A stretch of DNA of 64,000 bases from Clostridium sp. CX1 (GCF_025398335.1 NZ_JAODOO010000005.1:186001-250000), one strand, 5' to 3'; numbered from the stretch's first letter, positions 43,571 to 54,569 are shown. The notes: generated by a model from the letters alone, not told the origin. Numbers and translations are program-made.

Positions 43571-44518
43571 TTACTCTTCGCTCTGCTTTAGAGACAATCC
43601 TAATGCCTCAAGCTTTTGCTCAACTTCTTCTAAGGACTTCTTACCAAGGTTTCTAACCTTCATCATATCATCCATTGTTCTTTCAGTTAATTCCTGCACT
43701 GTATTTATACCAGCTCTTTTTAAGCAGTTATAGCTTCTAACAGATAAGTCAAGTTCCTCAATTGTCATTTCTAGAACTTTTTCTTTCTTATCTTCTTCTT
43801 TTTCTACCATTATTTCTACATTGTTTGCATGATCTGTTAAAGTCATGAACAATTTGAAATGCTCAATTAGAATCTTTGCTGATAAACTTATAGCCTCATC
43901 TGGCATTATTGTACCATTAGTCCATACTTCAAGAGATAGCTTATCGTAGTCAGTAATCTGACCTACTCTTGTATTCTCTACAATAAAGTTAACTCTCTTA
44001 ATAGGAGTATATATTGAGTCTACAGGAATAGTACCTATAGGCATATCTTCAGATTTGTTTTTAGTTTGGGAAACGTAACCTCTACCTCTATTAACTAAAA
44101 TCTCCATATATAACTTCCCATCATCATCAAGAGTCGCAATATGTAAGTCTTTGTTAATTATCTCTACATCTCCATCAGCTTTTATGTCTCCAGCAGTAAC
44201 TTCACCTGGTCCTTGGGCATCTATAACGATAGTCTTAGAACCGTCTCCACTCATTTTTAAAGCTAGGCCTTTAATATTTAGAATTAACTCAGCAACATCT
44301 TCTTTTACTCCACGAACAGTTGAAAACTCATGAAGTACTCCATCAATTCTGATGTGGTTAGCGGCAACTCCTGGCAATGAGGAAAGAAGAATTCTTCTTA
44401 AAGCATTGCCTAGAGTAATACCATAACCTCTTTCTAATGGCTCTACAACAAATTTACCATAGGTGCCATCTTCACTTACTTCAACACATTCTATTTTTGG
44501 CTTTTCTATCTCTAACAT
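43571..44518 (-). CDS. rpoA: DNA-directed RNA polymerase subunit alpha
   Basis: The alpha subunit (315 residues) starts polymerase assembly. The N-terminal dimerization domain carries [20 protein letters not shown] near residue 30 and GRGYVSQ. An acidic linker (KEEDKKEKV near 240) leads to the C-terminal domain with [23 protein letters not shown] and [16 protein letters not shown], the two helix-hairpin motifs that bind UP elements and activators. It lies in the normal rpsD-rpoA-rplQ order. Confidence 0.98.
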   Translation of the reverse strand: MLEIEKPKIECVEVSEDGTYGKFVVEPLERGYGITLGNALRRILLSSLPGVAANHIRIDGVLHEFSTVRGVKEDVAELILNIKGLALKMSGDGSKTIVIDAQGPGEVTAGDIKADGDVEIINKDLHIATLDDDGKLYMEILVNRGRGYVSQTKNKSEDMPIGTIPVDSIYTPIKRVNFIVENTRVGQITDYDKLSLEVWTNGTIMPDEAISLSAKILIEHFKLFMTLTDHANNVEIMVEKEEDKKEKVLEMTIEELDLSVRSYNCLKRAGINTVQELTERTMDDMMKVRNLGKKSLEEVEQKLEALGLSLKQSEE

Positions 44519-44580
44519 GAATATAACCCTCCTTCTATTTATCTAATAATGTATTTTGAGGGCAACTGATTCTATATTAA

Positions 44581-45201
44581 TTACTTACTATATAACTCAA
44601 CTATTAATGTTTCGTTAACAGGAATATCTATATCTTCTCTTGAAGGCTCTCTTGTAACCTTTCCTTCAAACTCCGCAGTGCTTCCCTCTAACCAAGCTGG
44701 TACAGTCTTTGGATTCTCAGCGAAAACCTTGAACTTCTCTGATGCTCTACTCTTTTCACGAACAGTTATAACATCATTAGCTGATACTTGATATGAAGGA
44801 ATATCTACTTTCTTTCCGTTAACTAAGAAATGTCCATGTGTTACTAGCTGTCTTGATTCACTTCTAGATCCACCAAAACCTAATCTGTAAACTACATTAT
44901 CAAGTCTTAATTCAAGAAGCTTTAGTAGGTTTTCACCTGCTATTCCTCTCATTCTTTCAGCTCTTTCATAAGTTTTTCTAAATTGTCCTTCTAACAATCC
45001 GTACATCTTCTTAGCCTTTTGCTTTTCTCTTAATTGTAATCCATAGTTGGATAACTTCTTTCTACCCTGTCCGTGCTGTCCTGGCGCATAACCTCTTCTT
45101 GAGAATGAGCACTTATCTGTATAACATCTATCTCCCTTAAGGAATAGTTTTAAACCTTCTCTTCTGCAAATTCTACATGCAGGTCCAGTATATCTTGCCA
45201 T
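44581..45201 (-). CDS. rpsD: 30S ribosomal protein S4
   Basis: The 206 residues match S4. The N-terminal zinc-type cysteines are kept (CRICRREG near residue 9, then [19 protein letters not shown]). The S4 RNA-binding fold includes [39 protein letters not shown] near residue 95. It nucleates small-subunit assembly and in several bacteria represses its own operon. Confidence 0.98.
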   Translation of the reverse strand: MARYTGPACRICRREGLKLFLKGDRCYTDKCSFSRRGYAPGQHGQGRKKLSNYGLQLREKQKAKKMYGLLEGQFRKTYERAERMRGIAGENLLKLLELRLDNVVYRLGFGGSRSESRQLVTHGHFLVNGKKVDIPSYQVSANDVITVREKSRASEKFKVFAENPKTVPAWLEGSTAEFEGKVTREPSREDIDIPVNETLIVELYSK

Positions 45202-45221
45202 ATAAATTACACCTCCTACTA

Positions 45222-45623
45222 CTAAACTCTTCTTCTTTTTGGTGGTCTACATCCATTGTGTGGTATTGGAGTAACGTCCTTTATTAAAGTAACCTCTAAA
45301 CCAGCAGCTTGTAATGATCTTATTGCTGCTTCTCTACCAGCTCCTGGTCCTTTTACGTAAACTTCAACACTCTTTAATCCATGTTCCATTGCTGCTTTTG
45401 ATGCAGTTTCAGCTGCCATCTGTGCTGCAAATGGAGTGCTCTTTCTTGAACCTCTAAATCCTAAACCGCCTGCGCTAGCCCATGATAAAGCATTTCCAAC
45501 AGCATCAGTAATTGTAACTATTGAGTTGTTGAAAGTTGATTTTATATGTGCACAACCGTGCTCAATATTTTTTCTCTCTTTTTTTCTTCTTGTCTTTTTA
45601 CCTCTTGCTCCAGCTGCCATCAT
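45222..45623 (-). CDS. rpsK: 30S ribosomal protein S11
   Basis: The 133 residues match S11: [22 protein letters not shown] near residue 20, [25 protein letters not shown], and the end [17 protein letters not shown]. Either of two adjacent ATG codons at 45623 and 45620 can be used after GGAGG. It sits in the platform of the small subunit. Confidence 0.98.
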   Translation of the reverse strand: MMAAGARGKKTRRKKERKNIEHGCAHIKSTFNNSIVTITDAVGNALSWASAGGLGFRGSRKSTPFAAQMAAETASKAAMEHGLKSVEVYVKGPGAGREAAIRSLQAAGLEVTLIKDVTPIPHNGCRPPKRRRV

Positions 45624-45640
45624 TTTCCCTCCTTATACTA

Positions 45641-46012
45641 TTATTTCTTCTTCTTACCTGCTATTGTCTTCTTAGGACCTTTTCTCGTTCTAGCATTAGT
45701 TTTAGTCTTTTGTCCTCTTACTGGTAGACCTCTTCTGTGTCTAATTCCTCTATAACAACCAATTTCTATTAATCTCTTTATGTTAAGAGCGATTTCTCTT
45801 CTTAAGTCACCCTCAACCTTTATATTCTTGTTAACATAATCTCTTAATGTATTTACTTCATCTTCAGTTAAATCTCTAACTCTTGTTTCAGGATTAACTC
45901 CAGTCTCTTTAAGAATCTTTTGAGAAGTTGGTAATCCTATTCCATATATATAAGTTAGACCTATTTCAACTCTTTTTTCTTTTGGTAGGTCAATACCTGC
46001 TATTCTTGCCAT
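45641..46012 (-). CDS. rpsM: 30S ribosomal protein S13
   Basis: The 123 residues match S13: [26 protein letters not shown] at the start with the helix-two-turn-helix part, [16 protein letters not shown] near 85 and the basic tail [13 protein letters not shown] that reaches the P-site. A structured leader precedes it (46086-46131). Confidence 0.98.
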   Translation of the reverse strand: MARIAGIDLPKEKRVEIGLTYIYGIGLPTSQKILKETGVNPETRVRDLTEDEVNTLRDYVNKNIKVEGDLRREIALNIKRLIEIGCYRGIRHRRGLPVRGQKTKTNARTRKGPKKTIAGKKKK

Positions 46013-46085
46013 TAAAATTTACACCTCCTGAGTATCTAATTGGTATGGAATAAATTACATGTATTAATTTTAAATTTATATAAAG

Positions 46086-46131
46086 TTTTAGGTTAATAGA
46101 CATTATTTATCTATTACAGCCGCACCTAAAA
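46086..46131 (-). ncRNA. Two-tier stem in the rpmJ-rpsM gap, candidate regulatory leader
   Basis: TTTTAGGT (46131-46124, minus) pairs with ACCTAAAA (46093-46086), and an inner AATAGA/TCTATT stem (46115-46110 with 46100-46095) is reached through a GCGGCTGT bulge on the 5' side. It occupies the 166-bp gap before rpsM, the longest within the alpha operon. It ends 74 bp before the rpsM start codon. Confidence 0.5.
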
Positions 46132-46178
46132 CGTTACTAACTTAAACTAAACAATAATCATTTTATTTAACTAGTTAA

Positions 46179-46304
<126 letters not shown>

Positions 46305-46307
46305 TTA

Positions 46308-46526
46308 TTACTTTGCTCTCCAGGTTATTCTTCCACGAGTTAAATCGTATGGAGAAAGTTCTACTGTAACTTTATCACCTGGTAGAATTTTTATGAAATT
46401 CATTCTTAATTTACCTGATATATGTGCTAGTATTTTATGTCCGCTTTCCAACTCTACTTCAAACATTGCGTTAGGTAATGCTTCAAGAACAGTACCCTGC
46501 ATTTCAATAACGTCATCTTTTGACAT
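46308..46526 (-). CDS. infA: Translation initiation factor IF-1
   Basis: The 72 residues match IF-1, an OB-fold protein that fills the A site during initiation: [27 protein letters not shown] at the start, [28 protein letters not shown], and the end [12 protein letters not shown]. It lies in the usual adk-map-infA-rpmJ-rpsM run. Confidence 0.98.
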   Translation of the reverse strand: MSKDDVIEMQGTVLEALPNAMFEVELESGHKILAHISGKLRMNFIKILPGDKVTVELSPYDLTRGRITWRAK

Positions 46527-46533
46527 AAGGTAA

Positions 46534-46818
46534 TCAAACCTCCTTATTATTGTCGTAAGACTGCAAAATTTCCCTTATCATTGCATCAGTAACTTGTTCG
46601 CCTGATAATAATAAGTTTTTTATTTCATCAGCCATTACGCTAGTGAAACCTAGATGCTTTACTTTTTTCTTCTTCTGTCTATTTACAGTCCTGAGTACTC
46701 CATCAGCAACATGGACATACTCCTTATCTAATACACCTAGTATTATAAAAAACTTATCTTTATCTCTTCCTGCTTTTGAGTAAACTATTCTTCCTAAATA
46801 GTTATTACTGTCTAACAA
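46534..46818 (-). CDS. KOW-domain RNA-binding protein (L14e-like), uncharacterised
   Basis: A 94-residue protein between map and infA, a conserved clostridial position. The KOW-like part [21 protein letters not shown] is near residue 8, and a lysine-rich [11 protein letters not shown] follows near 47, as in ribosome-associated L14e-type proteins. The C-terminal 30 residues are acidic-helical. I choose TTG at 46818, 7-8 nt after AGAGG; a GTG at 46827 overlaps that site. Its role is unknown; an RNA or ribosome link is inferred from the motif and neighbours. Confidence 0.75.
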   Translation of the reverse strand: MLDSNNYLGRIVYSKAGRDKDKFFIILGVLDKEYVHVADGVLRTVNRQKKKKVKHLGFTSVMADEIKNLLLSGEQVTDAMIREILQSYDNNKEV

Positions 46819-46832
46819 TATATTCACCTCTG

Positions 46833-47582
46833 CTAAACTAAGGTAAGTATTTCGGGACCATCATCCAAGATAGCGACAGTATTTTCATAATGAGCTGACA
46901 AACTTCCGTCTTCAGTTACAACTGTCCAATCATTAGATTCCACTCTTACATGATAATTTCCTATGTTAACCATAGGCTCTATTGCTAAAACCATGCCCCT
47001 ACATAATTTCGGACCTCTTCCGGGTCTTCCAAAATTAGGTACTTCAGGATCTTCGTGCATATCCTTTCCTATACCATGGCCTACATAATCTCTGACAAGA
47101 GAGTATCCAAAACTCTCAGCGTATTTTTGAATCTCGGCAGAAATATCAGTTAGCTTATTACCAATAACTGCTTTTTTCACACCTCTAAAGAAACTTTCTT
47201 TAGTTACATCAATTAATTGCTGAGCCTTGTCAGAAATCTTTCCAACTGCAAAAGTTCGTGCTGCATCTCCGTGATAACCATTGAGTACGGCTCCACAATC
47301 AATACTAATTATATCGCCTTCTTGTAAAATTACTTTATTAGATGGAATTCCATGAACTACTTCTTTGTTAACAGAAGCACATATCGAAGCGGGAAAACCG
47401 TAATATCCCTTGAAGGACGGTTTTGCTCCTTGCTTTGTAATATACTCCTCTGCAATTATATCCAATTCTGCAGTCGTTATTCCAGGTCTTATTACCTCTT
47501 CAAGTCTTAACAGGGTATTAGCAACAATTTTTCCAGCTTCCCTCATATACTCAATTTCTTTATCATTCTTAATTATAATCAT
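46833..47582 (-). CDS. map: Methionine aminopeptidase, type I
   Basis: Map removes the initiator methionine from new proteins. It has 249 residues starting [17 protein letters not shown] at 47582 behind GGGAG; the longer frame to 47645 is overlap inside adk. Metal ligands lie in [19 protein letters not shown] near residue 95 (two Asp), [15 protein letters not shown] near 168 (His), MVLAIEPM near 203 (Glu) and the final [12 protein letters not shown] (Glu). It starts one base after the adk stop. Confidence 0.97.
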   Translation of the reverse strand: MIIIKNDKEIEYMREAGKIVANTLLRLEEVIRPGITTAELDIIAEEYITKQGAKPSFKGYYGFPASICASVNKEVVHGIPSNKVILQEGDIISIDCGAVLNGYHGDAARTFAVGKISDKAQQLIDVTKESFFRGVKKAVIGNKLTDISAEIQKYAESFGYSLVRDYVGHGIGKDMHEDPEVPNFGRPGRGPKLCRGMVLAIEPMVNIGNYHVRVESNDWTVVTEDGSLSAHYENTVAILDDGPEILTLV

Positions 47583-47583
47583 T

Positions 47584-48231
47584 TTAAACCGCTCCCAAAA
47601 CATTAGAAATATCTTGGAAAACTTCCTTAATATCTCCTGTTCCATCTACACGAGAGAGTTTATTCTGATTATCAAAATACTGAATTAGCGGTTGAGTTTG
47701 ATTATCGTAAACATCTAATCTTTCCTTAACTGTTTCTTCAGTATCATCCTTTCTCTGTATCAAGCTGCTACCACAAGCATCACACTTGCCTTCATTTTTT
47801 GAAGGATTAAACTTAATATGATAACTAGCTCCACAAGTAGGACAAACTCTTCTTCCTGTCATTCTTTCTAATATAAATTCTCTAGGAACGTCTATTAGAA
47901 GAGCAGTGTCAATTTTTTGTCCATTGGAATTTAAGAATGAGTCTAGGGCTTCAGCCTGTTTTGTTGTTCTTGGAAAGCCATCTAATAAGAATCCAATCTT
48001 ACAATCATCCATACTCAATCTATCTTCAACTATACGTATAGTAACATCATCAGGCACCAATTGTCCGTTATCCATATAACCTTTAGCCTCAATTCCAAGA
48101 GGAGTTTTTTCTGAAATGTTTTTTCTGAAAATATCTCCTGTTGATATGTGAGGTATTGAGTATTGATCACTAATCAATTTAGCCTGTGTTCCTTTTCCAG
48201 CTCCTGGAGGACCTAGTAAAATTATTTTCAC
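47584..48231 (-). CDS. adk: Adenylate kinase
   Basis: Adk balances AMP, ADP and ATP. The 215 residues include the P-loop [11 protein letters not shown] at 7-17, the AMP site STGDIFRKN near 31, [12 protein letters not shown] near 85, and a zinc-type LID domain with CPTC near 130 and CDAC near 150, the four-cysteine form of Gram-positive bacteria. It follows secY by 24 bp. Confidence 0.98.
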   Translation of the reverse strand: MKIILLGPPGAGKGTQAKLISDQYSIPHISTGDIFRKNISEKTPLGIEAKGYMDNGQLVPDDVTIRIVEDRLSMDDCKIGFLLDGFPRTTKQAEALDSFLNSNGQKIDTALLIDVPREFILERMTGRRVCPTCGASYHIKFNPSKNEGKCDACGSSLIQRKDDTEETVKERLDVYDNQTQPLIQYFDNQNKLSRVDGTGDIKEVFQDISNVLGAV

Positions 48232-48255
48232 CTACATCATCTCCAAATATCTTTA

Positions 48256-49536
48256 TTACTTCAAGAATCCTTGATAATGACGCATTACTAATTGCGACTC
48301 AATTTGTCTTAAAGTATCTAGGGCAGCGCCCACTATGATTAATAGACCCGTACCACCAAAGTATATTCCTTTAAAGTTTGTATAAGATTCAGCTACTATT
48401 GGAGTTATAGCTATTATTCCTGCAAAAGCTCCTCCAAGTATTGCTATCCTGGTAAGAACTTTTCCGATATAATTAGCTGTTGGTTCTCCCGGCCTGATTC
48501 CTGGTATAAATCCAGAAGACTTATGCATGTTTTCAGCCATTTCTTCTGGTTTAAATGTAACCTCAGTGTAAAACCAAGTAAAGAAAATAGTTAAAATAAA
48601 GTAAGTTAAGGCATATTGCCAGCTGCTTTCTTTAAATAAACTAAACTTACTCATTGTTATAAACTTATAAAAGGCAGAATCTGGCCAAAACTGTCCTATA
48701 GTCATCGGAAACTGCATTACAGATATTGCAAATATTATTCCAATAACTGAAGCTCCGTTTACATTAATAGGAATATGAGTTGATTGACCCTTGTAGAGTC
48801 TACCACCAGCAGTTTTTCCGGCATACTGTACGGGAATTCTTCGTTCTGCTAAACTCATAATTACAACTGCTATAAATAATAGAGCTACTGCTATAACAAA
48901 TATTATAACTTCAATAAAGTTAACAGTTTCTGCTTTCTGAAGTCCAACAACTTGATATATAGTAGTAGGAAATCTTGAAATAATATTTACAAATATTAAA
49001 AGAGAAATACCATTTCCGATTCCTTTTTCTGTAATTTTGTCACCAAACCACATTAGAAAAGTAGAAGCCGTGGTTAACGTAAGTATTATTAAAAATACAT
49101 TAAACTTATTTGAAGGATCTTGAAGTGCATTAGCCCTAGTTATGATAGCATACGTACTAAATGCCTGAACTATTCCCAACGGTACTGCAGCATATCTAGT
49201 ATACTGTTGTATCTTCTTTCTTCCATCTTCGCCTTCCTTAGAAAGTTGTTCTAAGCGAGGGACTGCAATTGTCAACAACTGCATTATGATGGAAGAGTTG
49301 ATAAATGGAACTACTCCCATGGCAAATATGCTAAATCTACTAAATGCACCACCGGATATCAAATCGTAAAAACCAAACAGCGATCCACTCTTAGTTAAAT
49401 CTGCAAGCTTTGCAGTGTCAATTCCAGGAACAGGAATGAAGTTTCCCATCCTGAAAATTGCTACCATAAATAATGTGAATAATAGTCTCTTTCGAAGTTC
49501 AGGAACTTTCCAGGCGTTACGTAAGGTTGATAGCAC
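48256..49536 (-). CDS. secY: Protein translocase channel subunit SecY
   Basis: SecY is the pore of the Sec translocon. The 426 residues have ten membrane helices. GNFIPVPGID near residue 32 leads to the plug region, and LLIFVNIISRFP and RRIPVQYAGK mark the central cytoplasmic loop. FIPGIRPGEPT near 340 and the arginine-rich C-terminal cytoplasmic loop IESQLVMRHYQGFL end the protein. It begins directly after the rplO stop, the usual spc-operon order. Confidence 0.98.
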   Translation of the reverse strand: MLSTLRNAWKVPELRKRLLFTLFMVAIFRMGNFIPVPGIDTAKLADLTKSGSLFGFYDLISGGAFSRFSIFAMGVVPFINSSIIMQLLTIAVPRLEQLSKEGEDGRKKIQQYTRYAAVPLGIVQAFSTYAIITRANALQDPSNKFNVFLIILTLTTASTFLMWFGDKITEKGIGNGISLLIFVNIISRFPTTIYQVVGLQKAETVNFIEVIIFVIAVALLFIAVVIMSLAERRIPVQYAGKTAGGRLYKGQSTHIPINVNGASVIGIIFAISVMQFPMTIGQFWPDSAFYKFITMSKFSLFKESSWQYALTYFILTIFFTWFYTEVTFKPEEMAENMHKSSGFIPGIRPGEPTANYIGKVLTRIAILGGAFAGIIAITPIVAESYTNFKGIYFGGTGLLIIVGAALDTLRQIESQLVMRHYQGFLK

Positions 49537-49977
49537 CTATATCACCTCAACTTTTCCTCCTGCTGCTTCTATTTTCTCAGCAGCAGCTTTTGTGAATTTT
49601 GCTGCTCTAACTGTTAGCTTCTTCTGTAATTCACCGTTTCCTAATACTTTTACTCCATTTTTAGCTTTTTTAACTATTCCTTTTTCTAGTAATAGTTCAG
49701 GTGTAATTTCTGTGCCATCTTCAAATATATTTAATCTATCGATATTGATTTCAGAATATTCTTTTGCAAATATATTAGTGAAACCTCTCTTTGGAAGTCT
49801 TCTGTATAGTGGCATCTGACCTCCTTCAAATCCTGGTCTTACTCCACCACCACTTCTAGCCTTCTGTCCTTTTTCACCTTTACCAGCGTTTCTTCCTAAT
49901 CCTGATCCAGTACCTCTACCTACTCTCTTAGGAGCTTTTCTTGAACCAGCAGCTGGTTTTAATTCATGAAGTTTCAT
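49537..49977 (-). CDS. rplO: 50S ribosomal protein L15
   Basis: The 146 residues match L15: [22 protein letters not shown] at the start, the glycine- and arginine-rich extension [31 protein letters not shown] that threads into 23S rRNA, and a globular C-terminal half. Confidence 0.98.
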   Translation of the reverse strand: MKLHELKPAAGSRKAPKRVGRGTGSGLGRNAGKGEKGQKARSGGGVRPGFEGGQMPLYRRLPKRGFTNIFAKEYSEINIDRLNIFEDGTEITPELLLEKGIVKKAKNGVKVLGNGELQKKLTVRAAKFTKAAAEKIEAAGGKVEVI

Positions 49978-49998
49978 TCTATCTACACCTCCTCTGTA

Positions 49999-50184
49999 TT
50001 ATACCTCTTCTACGCATAAAAGATAGCTAACTTTATTTATCATACCTCTAATTTGAGGAGTCTCCTCATGTTCTACAGTCTTGCCGATTTTCTTTAATCC
50101 AAGAGCATTGACAGTAGCAATATGATCATCTCTTCTACCTATTAAACTCTTTTTTAAAGTTATTTTAAGTTTAGCCAAGGCCAT
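49999..50184 (-). CDS. rpmD: 50S ribosomal protein L30
   Basis: The 61 residues match the short bacterial L30: [46 protein letters not shown]. It stands in its usual place between rpsE and rplO. Confidence 0.97.
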   Translation of the reverse strand: MALAKLKITLKKSLIGRRDDHIATVNALGLKKIGKTVEHEETPQIRGMINKVSYLLCVEEV

Positions 50185-50193
50185 TCCCCCCCC

Positions 50194-50691
50194 TTAACCT
50201 AAAATCTCTTCAACAGTTTTACCTCTAAGTTTAGCTATATGTTCAGCTGTTCTTAGTCTTGATAAACCGTTTAGTGTTGCGTTAACCATGTTTCTTGGGT
50301 TGTTAGATCCTAATGACTTAGCTCTAACATCCTTTAAGCCAGCAAGTTCAAGTACCGCTCTAGCAGGACCACCCGCTATAACTCCTGTACCTTCTGAAGC
50401 TGTCATTATAAGTACTTTACCAGTTCCGAATTCACCTGATATGTTGTGAGGTACTGTTGTACCAACTATTGGAACTTCAATTAAATTCTTTTTAGCATCT
50501 TCAATTGCTTTTCTGATTGCTTCTGGTATTTCTATAGACTTACCAGTACCTACGCCTACGTGTCCGTTCTCATCACCAACAACAACAAGCGCGCTGAATC
50601 TAAAGTTTCTACCACCTTTAACAACCTTAGCAACTCTGTTTATGAATACAACTTTTTCTTTAAGATTTAAAGTGCTAGGATCGATTCTCAT
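50194..50691 (-). CDS. rpsE: 30S ribosomal protein S5
   Basis: The 165 residues match S5. The double-stranded RNA-binding N-terminal part contains [27 protein letters not shown] and [12 protein letters not shown]; the C-terminal part has [18 protein letters not shown] and [16 protein letters not shown]. The VKGGRNF loop, where spectinomycin resistance mutations occur, looks wild type. Confidence 0.98.
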   Translation of the reverse strand: MRIDPSTLNLKEKVVFINRVAKVVKGGRNFRFSALVVVGDENGHVGVGTGKSIEIPEAIRKAIEDAKKNLIEVPIVGTTVPHNISGEFGTGKVLIMTASEGTGVIAGGPARAVLELAGLKDVRAKSLGSNNPRNMVNATLNGLSRLRTAEHIAKLRGKTVEEILG

Positions 50692-50707
50692 TTATTTCCC
50701 TCCTTCT

Positions 50708-51067
50708 CTAGAACTGTAAGCCAGCTTCTCTTGCTCCTTCTGCAAGGTTCTGTACTCTACCGTGATATACGTATCCACCTCTATCAAAAACTACCTCTGT
50801 AATTCCTTTTTCAAGAGCTCTTTTAGCTACTATTTCACCAACAACTTTAGCTGCCTCTTTATTGCTTCCAACACCGTTGAAATCTTTATCTAGAGTAGAA
50901 GCAGATACTAAAGTGATTCCGTTTATATCATCTATAATTTGTGCATATATGTTCTTTTCACTTCTATAAACCGCAAGTCTTGGTCTTTCAGTTGTTCCAA
51001 AAATCTTTTTACGAACTCTTAAATGACGTCTTACTCTTGATTTTTTTCTGTCGTCCTTATTAAACAT
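50708..51067 (-). CDS. rplR: 50S ribosomal protein L18
   Basis: L18 binds 5S rRNA. It has 119 residues from ATG at 51067, 8 nt after AGGAG; a GTG at 51076 touches that site and is rejected. The basic start ([17 protein letters not shown]), [18 protein letters not shown], and the end [27 protein letters not shown] are characteristic. Confidence 0.97.
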   Translation of the reverse strand: MFNKDDRKKSRVRRHLRVRKKIFGTTERPRLAVYRSEKNIYAQIIDDINGITLVSASTLDKDFNGVGSNKEAAKVVGEIVAKRALEKGITEVVFDRGGYVYHGRVQNLAEGAREAGLQF

Positions 51068-51085
51068 AAAGCTCACTCCTTTCTA

Positions 51086-51628
51086 TTACTTCTTACCAGT
51101 CTTACCTTCCTTACGTCTTATAACTTCGTTATCATACTTAATTCCTTTTCCTTTGTAAGGCTCAGGCTTTCTCCAAGTTCTTATATCTGCTGCAACTGCA
51201 CCAACTAGTTCCTTGTCAATACCTCTAACAACAACCTTAGTAGCAGCAGGTGTTTCAAATGTTATTCCTTCAACTTGATCTATTTCAACTGGATGTGAAT
51301 ATCCAAGGTTCATAACTAATTTCTTTCCTTGTAACTGAGCTCTGTAACCAACACCAACTAAATCTAATGTTTTTACAAATCCTTCAGTTACTCCGATAAC
51401 CATGTTATTTATTAATGCTCTTGTTAATCCATGAAGAGCTCTTTTTTCCTTTTGATCATTGTCTCTTGTAACTACTACAGAGTTATCTTCAATAGCTATA
51501 TTAATCTTCTCACTCATAGCTTTAACAAGCTGGCCTTTTGGTCCTTTTACTGTAACAACGTTGTCTGGTGTTACAGTAACAGTTACGCCACCTGGTATAG
51601 CTATAGGAAGTTTTCCTATTCTTGACAT
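51086..51628 (-). CDS. rplF: 50S ribosomal protein L6
   Basis: The 180 residues start [15 protein letters not shown] at 51628 behind GGAGG; the frame upstream to 51676 has no binding site. Two repeated L6 domains are visible, with GPKGQL near residue 30 and the C-terminal [30 protein letters not shown] that binds 23S rRNA near the factor site. Confidence 0.98.
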   Translation of the reverse strand: MSRIGKLPIAIPGGVTVTVTPDNVVTVKGPKGQLVKAMSEKINIAIEDNSVVVTRDNDQKEKRALHGLTRALINNMVIGVTEGFVKTLDLVGVGYRAQLQGKKLVMNLGYSHPVEIDQVEGITFETPAATKVVVRGIDKELVGAVAADIRTWRKPEPYKGKGIKYDNEVIRRKEGKTGKK

Positions 51629-51697
51629 GATTACACCTCCTGTATTCCTCGTAAGTCTGCAATAAATATCTCTCATTGCACCTTCCGTATTATTCGA

Positions 51698-52096
51698 TTA
51701 CCAAATGTAGCAAAGAACTTCTCCGCCTACACCAAGTTTTCTTGCTTCTCTATCTGTAACAATTCCTTTTGAAGTTGAAACAACTGCAACTCCAAGTCCG
51801 TTAAGAACCTTAGGAATTTCTTCTTTTCTACAATAAACTCTTAATCCTGGCTTTGATATTCTCTTAAGTCCAGTTATAACTCTTTCTTTGTTTTGACCAT
51901 ACTTCATTTGAAGTCTTAACATGTTTACAGAACCATCAGTATATTCCTCTACATTTTTTATATATCCTTCTTGAAGCATTATATCTAAAACAGCCTTCTT
52001 TATAGTTGAAGAAGGTACTTCCACTATTTCATGTCTAACTATGTTTGCGTTTCTTATACGAGTAAGTAAATCTGCGATAGGATCAGTCATTACCAT
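51698..52096 (-). CDS. rpsH: 30S ribosomal protein S8
   Basis: The 132 residues match S8: [26 protein letters not shown] at the start, [54 protein letters not shown] at the end. It binds the central domain of 16S rRNA. The first of two close ATG codons has the better spacing to AGGAGG. Confidence 0.98.
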   Translation of the reverse strand: MVMTDPIADLLTRIRNANIVRHEIVEVPSSTIKKAVLDIMLQEGYIKNVEEYTDGSVNMLRLQMKYGQNKERVITGLKRISKPGLRVYCRKEEIPKVLNGLGVAVVSTSKGIVTDREARKLGVGGEVLCYIW

Positions 52097-52126
52097 TTAT
52101 TGTGCCTCCTTTCATCAATAACTAAG

Positions 52127-52312
52127 TTACCAACTTGCTTTTCTGCATCCAGGTATTTCACCTTTATAAGCAAGTTCTCTAAAACAAATACGGCATATAC
52201 CAAACTTTCTTAATACAGAATGTGGTCTTCCACATATTCTGCATCTTGTGTAAGCTCTAGTTGAATATTTAGGCTCTTTCTTCCACTTTTCTATTAAAGC
52301 TTTACGTGCCAC
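52127..52312 (-). CDS. rpsN: 30S ribosomal protein S14, type Z
   Basis: The 61 residues are the short zinc-binding form of S14: [10 protein letters not shown] and [10 protein letters not shown] give the two CxxC knuckles, and the end is [11 protein letters not shown]. This is the usual form in Firmicutes. Confidence 0.98.
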   Translation of the reverse strand: MARKALIEKWKKEPKYSTRAYTRCRICGRPHSVLRKFGICRICFRELAYKGEIPGCRKASW

Positions 52313-52324
52313 GTTTTTCCCTCC

Positions 52325-52870
52325 TTATTTTTGAGCAAATGGCATTCCAAGGAATCTTAGTAATTCTCTTGCTTCTTCGTCAGTCTTAGCAGTTGTAACG
52401 AAGATTATATCCATACCTCTTACTTTGTCTATTTTATCATATTCTATTTCAGGGAACATTAACTGTTCTTTAACTCCTAATGAATAGTTTCCTCTTCCAT
52501 CGAAAGCCTTATCTGAAACTCCAGAGAAATCTCTTACTCTTGGAAGTGCAACGTTCATTAATTTATCAGCAAACTCATACATCTTTTGCTTTCTTAATGT
52601 AACTTTACATCCTATTGGCATGTTTTCTCTTATTTTAAAGTTAGCTATAGATTTTTTAGCTCTAGTAAGTATTGGCTTTTGGCCTGTAATGATTGTTAAA
52701 TCACTTACTGCTGCTTCTAGAACCTTTGGATTATCTTTAGCTTCTCCAACACCCATGTTTACAACAACTTTCTCAAGTTTTGGTACTTCCATAATGTTCT
52801 TATATTCAAATTTATTCATTAAAGCTGGAATTACTTCTTTTTCGTACTTTTCCTGTAATCTTACGCTCAT
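52325..52870 (-). CDS. rplE: 50S ribosomal protein L5
   Basis: L5 binds 5S rRNA and the P-site tRNA. It has 181 residues from ATG at 52870; an upstream TTG at 52888 merely reads the AAAGGAGGG binding site as codons. The segments [54 protein letters not shown] and [21 protein letters not shown] are characteristic. Confidence 0.98.
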   Translation of the reverse strand: MSVRLQEKYEKEVIPALMNKFEYKNIMEVPKLEKVVVNMGVGEAKDNPKVLEAAVSDLTIITGQKPILTRAKKSIANFKIRENMPIGCKVTLRKQKMYEFADKLMNVALPRVRDFSGVSDKAFDGRGNYSLGVKEQLMFPEIEYDKIDKVRGMDIIFVTTAKTDEEARELLRFLGMPFAQK

Positions 52871-52891
52871 TTTTAGCCCTCCTTTCAAAGA

Positions 52892-53215
52892 TTAGAATGT
52901 TTCTCCGCACTTTTTGCAAACTCTAACTTTAGTTCCGTCTTCTAGTAACTTATGACTTATTCTTGTAACTGATTTGCACTTGTCACAATATAACATAACT
53001 TTTGAACTATAAACTGCAGCTTCTTTTTGTATTATACCGCCCTGCATATTTGCTCTATTAGGTTTTTGGTGTTTTGTTACTAGGTTTACACCTTTAACAA
53101 GTACTTTTCCAGTCTTAGGCATTACAGCTAAAACCTCACCAATTTTACCTTTATCTTTTCCAGATATAACCATAACTGTGTCTTTTTTTCTAACATGTAT
53201 CTTGCTTGTTGCCAT
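52892..53215 (-). CDS. rplX: 50S ribosomal protein L24
   Basis: An assembly initiator of 107 residues from ATG at 53215, 8 nt after GGAGG; a GTG at 53224 overlaps the site. The KOW motif is KDTVMVISGKDKGKIGEVLAV. The C-terminal part carries CDKC and CKKCGE, the two-knuckle zinc-type extension of Firmicutes L24. Confidence 0.97.
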   Translation of the reverse strand: MATSKIHVRKKDTVMVISGKDKGKIGEVLAVMPKTGKVLVKGVNLVTKHQKPNRANMQGGIIQKEAAVYSSKVMLYCDKCKSVTRISHKLLEDGTKVRVCKKCGETF

Positions 53216-53233
53216 TATAGCCACCTCCTTATT

Positions 53234-53602
53234 CTATAGAACTTCAGGTGCTAATGATAATATTTTTGTGAAATCCTTATCTCTTAGCTCTCTTGCAACT
53301 GGTCCAAAGATACGAGTTCCTTTTGGCTGTTTATCATCTTTTATTATAACAGCAGCATTCTCATCAAATCTTATATATGATCCATCTGCTCTTCTTAATC
53401 CTTTAACAGATCTTACGATAACTGCCTTAACAACGTCTCCTTTTTTAACAACACCGCCTGGTGTTGCACTTTTAACGCTAGCAACTATTATATCTCCAAT
53501 ATTTCCCCATTTTCTTCTGGAACCACCTAATACTCTTATACACATAATTTCCTTAGCACCGGAATTATCTGCAACTTTCAACAATGTTTGTTGCTGAATC
53601 AT
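53234..53602 (-). CDS. rplN: 50S ribosomal protein L14
   Basis: The 122 residues match L14: [28 protein letters not shown] at the start, [32 protein letters not shown], and the end [23 protein letters not shown]. It sits at the subunit interface. Confidence 0.98.
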   Translation of the reverse strand: MIQQQTLLKVADNSGAKEIMCIRVLGGSRRKWGNIGDIIVASVKSATPGGVVKKGDVVKAVIVRSVKGLRRADGSYIRFDENAAVIIKDDKQPKGTRIFGPVARELRDKDFTKILSLAPEVL

Positions 53603-53631
53603 TGAAAATACCCTCCTTTCAGCATCATAAA

Positions 53632-53886
53632 CTATTTAGCTTTTTCTACTATTTCTACAAGTCTCCATCTCTTGTCTTTTGACAATGGTCTTGTTTCCAT
53701 TATTAAAACTCTATCATTAATCTTTGCATTGTTATTTTCATCATGAGCTTTGAATTTAGTAGTTCTGTTAACTGTTTTACCATATAAAGGATGACGAACT
53801 TTAGTTTCTACAGCAACCACTATAGTCTTTTCCATCTTATCAGAAACTACTCTTCCGATTCTTGTCTTTCTATTTCCTCTTTCCAC
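53632..53886 (-). CDS. rpsQ: 30S ribosomal protein S17
   Basis: The 84 residues match the OB-fold protein S17: [32 protein letters not shown], then FKAHDENN and [25 protein letters not shown]. It binds the 5' domain of 16S rRNA. Confidence 0.98.
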   Translation of the reverse strand: MERGNRKTRIGRVVSDKMEKTIVVAVETKVRHPLYGKTVNRTTKFKAHDENNNAKINDRVLIMETRPLSKDKRWRLVEIVEKAK

Positions 53887-53906
53887 AGGACAAACCTCCT
53901 TTCAGC

Positions 53907-54119
53907 CTACTGTTCAAACGCCCTTAGTTCTTCTTCTCTAAGGATGGTTTTAATTTGGGCTATAGATTTTTTTACTTCTCTTATTCTCATTGGGTTTTCT
54001 AACTGACCTGTAGCTAACTGAAATCTTAAGTTAAATAACTCAGCCTTAAGATCATCAAGTTTTGCATGCAAATCTTGAGGGCCATTTTGTCTAAGTTCTC
54101 TTAATTCTTTAGCCTTCAT
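53907..54119 (-). CDS. rpmC: 50S ribosomal protein L29
   Basis: A 70-residue helical hairpin protein at the tunnel exit: [10 protein letters not shown] at the start, [37 protein letters not shown] in the middle. Its start overlaps the end of rplP by 11 bp, which suggests coupled translation. Confidence 0.97.
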   Translation of the reverse strand: MKAKELRELRQNGPQDLHAKLDDLKAELFNLRFQLATGQLENPMRIREVKKSIAQIKTILREEELRAFEQ

Positions 54120-54552
54120 TTATTTCACCACCCACTTCTTCAAAATCTCTTCTAGTTACAAATTTAGTCTTAACTGGTAACTTATGTGAAGCAAGTCTCA
54201 TAGCTTCTCTTGCAACTGTTTCATTAACTCCTGATAATTCAAATAATACTCTACCAGGCTTAATAACTGCTACCCAGTACTCTGGTGAACCTTTACCGGA
54301 ACCCATACGAGTTTCAGCTGGCTTTTCTGTAACTGGTTTATCCGGGAAAATCTTTATCCAAAGCTTTCCTCCTCTTTTGATATATCTATTAATAGCTATT
54401 CTGGCAGATTCTATTTGATTACTTGTAATCCATCCACATTCAGTAGCCTGTATAGCGTAATCTCCATATGCTATAAAGTTACCTCTTGTAGCTTTGCCTT
54501 TCATTCTACCACGCTGTACCTTACGATGTTTTACTCTTTTAGGCATTAACAT
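54109..54552 (-). CDS. rplP: 50S ribosomal protein L16
   Basis: The 147 residues match L16: [23 protein letters not shown] near the start, then [49 protein letters not shown], which reaches the A-site tRNA. Two close ATG codons (54552 and 54546) follow GGAGG; the first has the better spacing. Confidence 0.98.
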   Translation of the reverse strand: MLMPKRVKHRKVQRGRMKGKATRGNFIAYGDYAIQATECGWITSNQIESARIAINRYIKRGGKLWIKIFPDKPVTEKPAETRMGSGKGSPEYWVAVIKPGRVLFELSGVNETVAREAMRLASHKLPVKTKFVTRRDFEEVGGEINEG

Positions 54553-54569
54553 GTCATATTCCTCCTTCC

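Noticed and set aside
53178-53597. A 139-codon open frame on the plus strand across rplX and rplN.
   Set aside because: It is antisense to two certain ribosomal protein genes, has no ribosome binding site, and is a by-product of their codon use.
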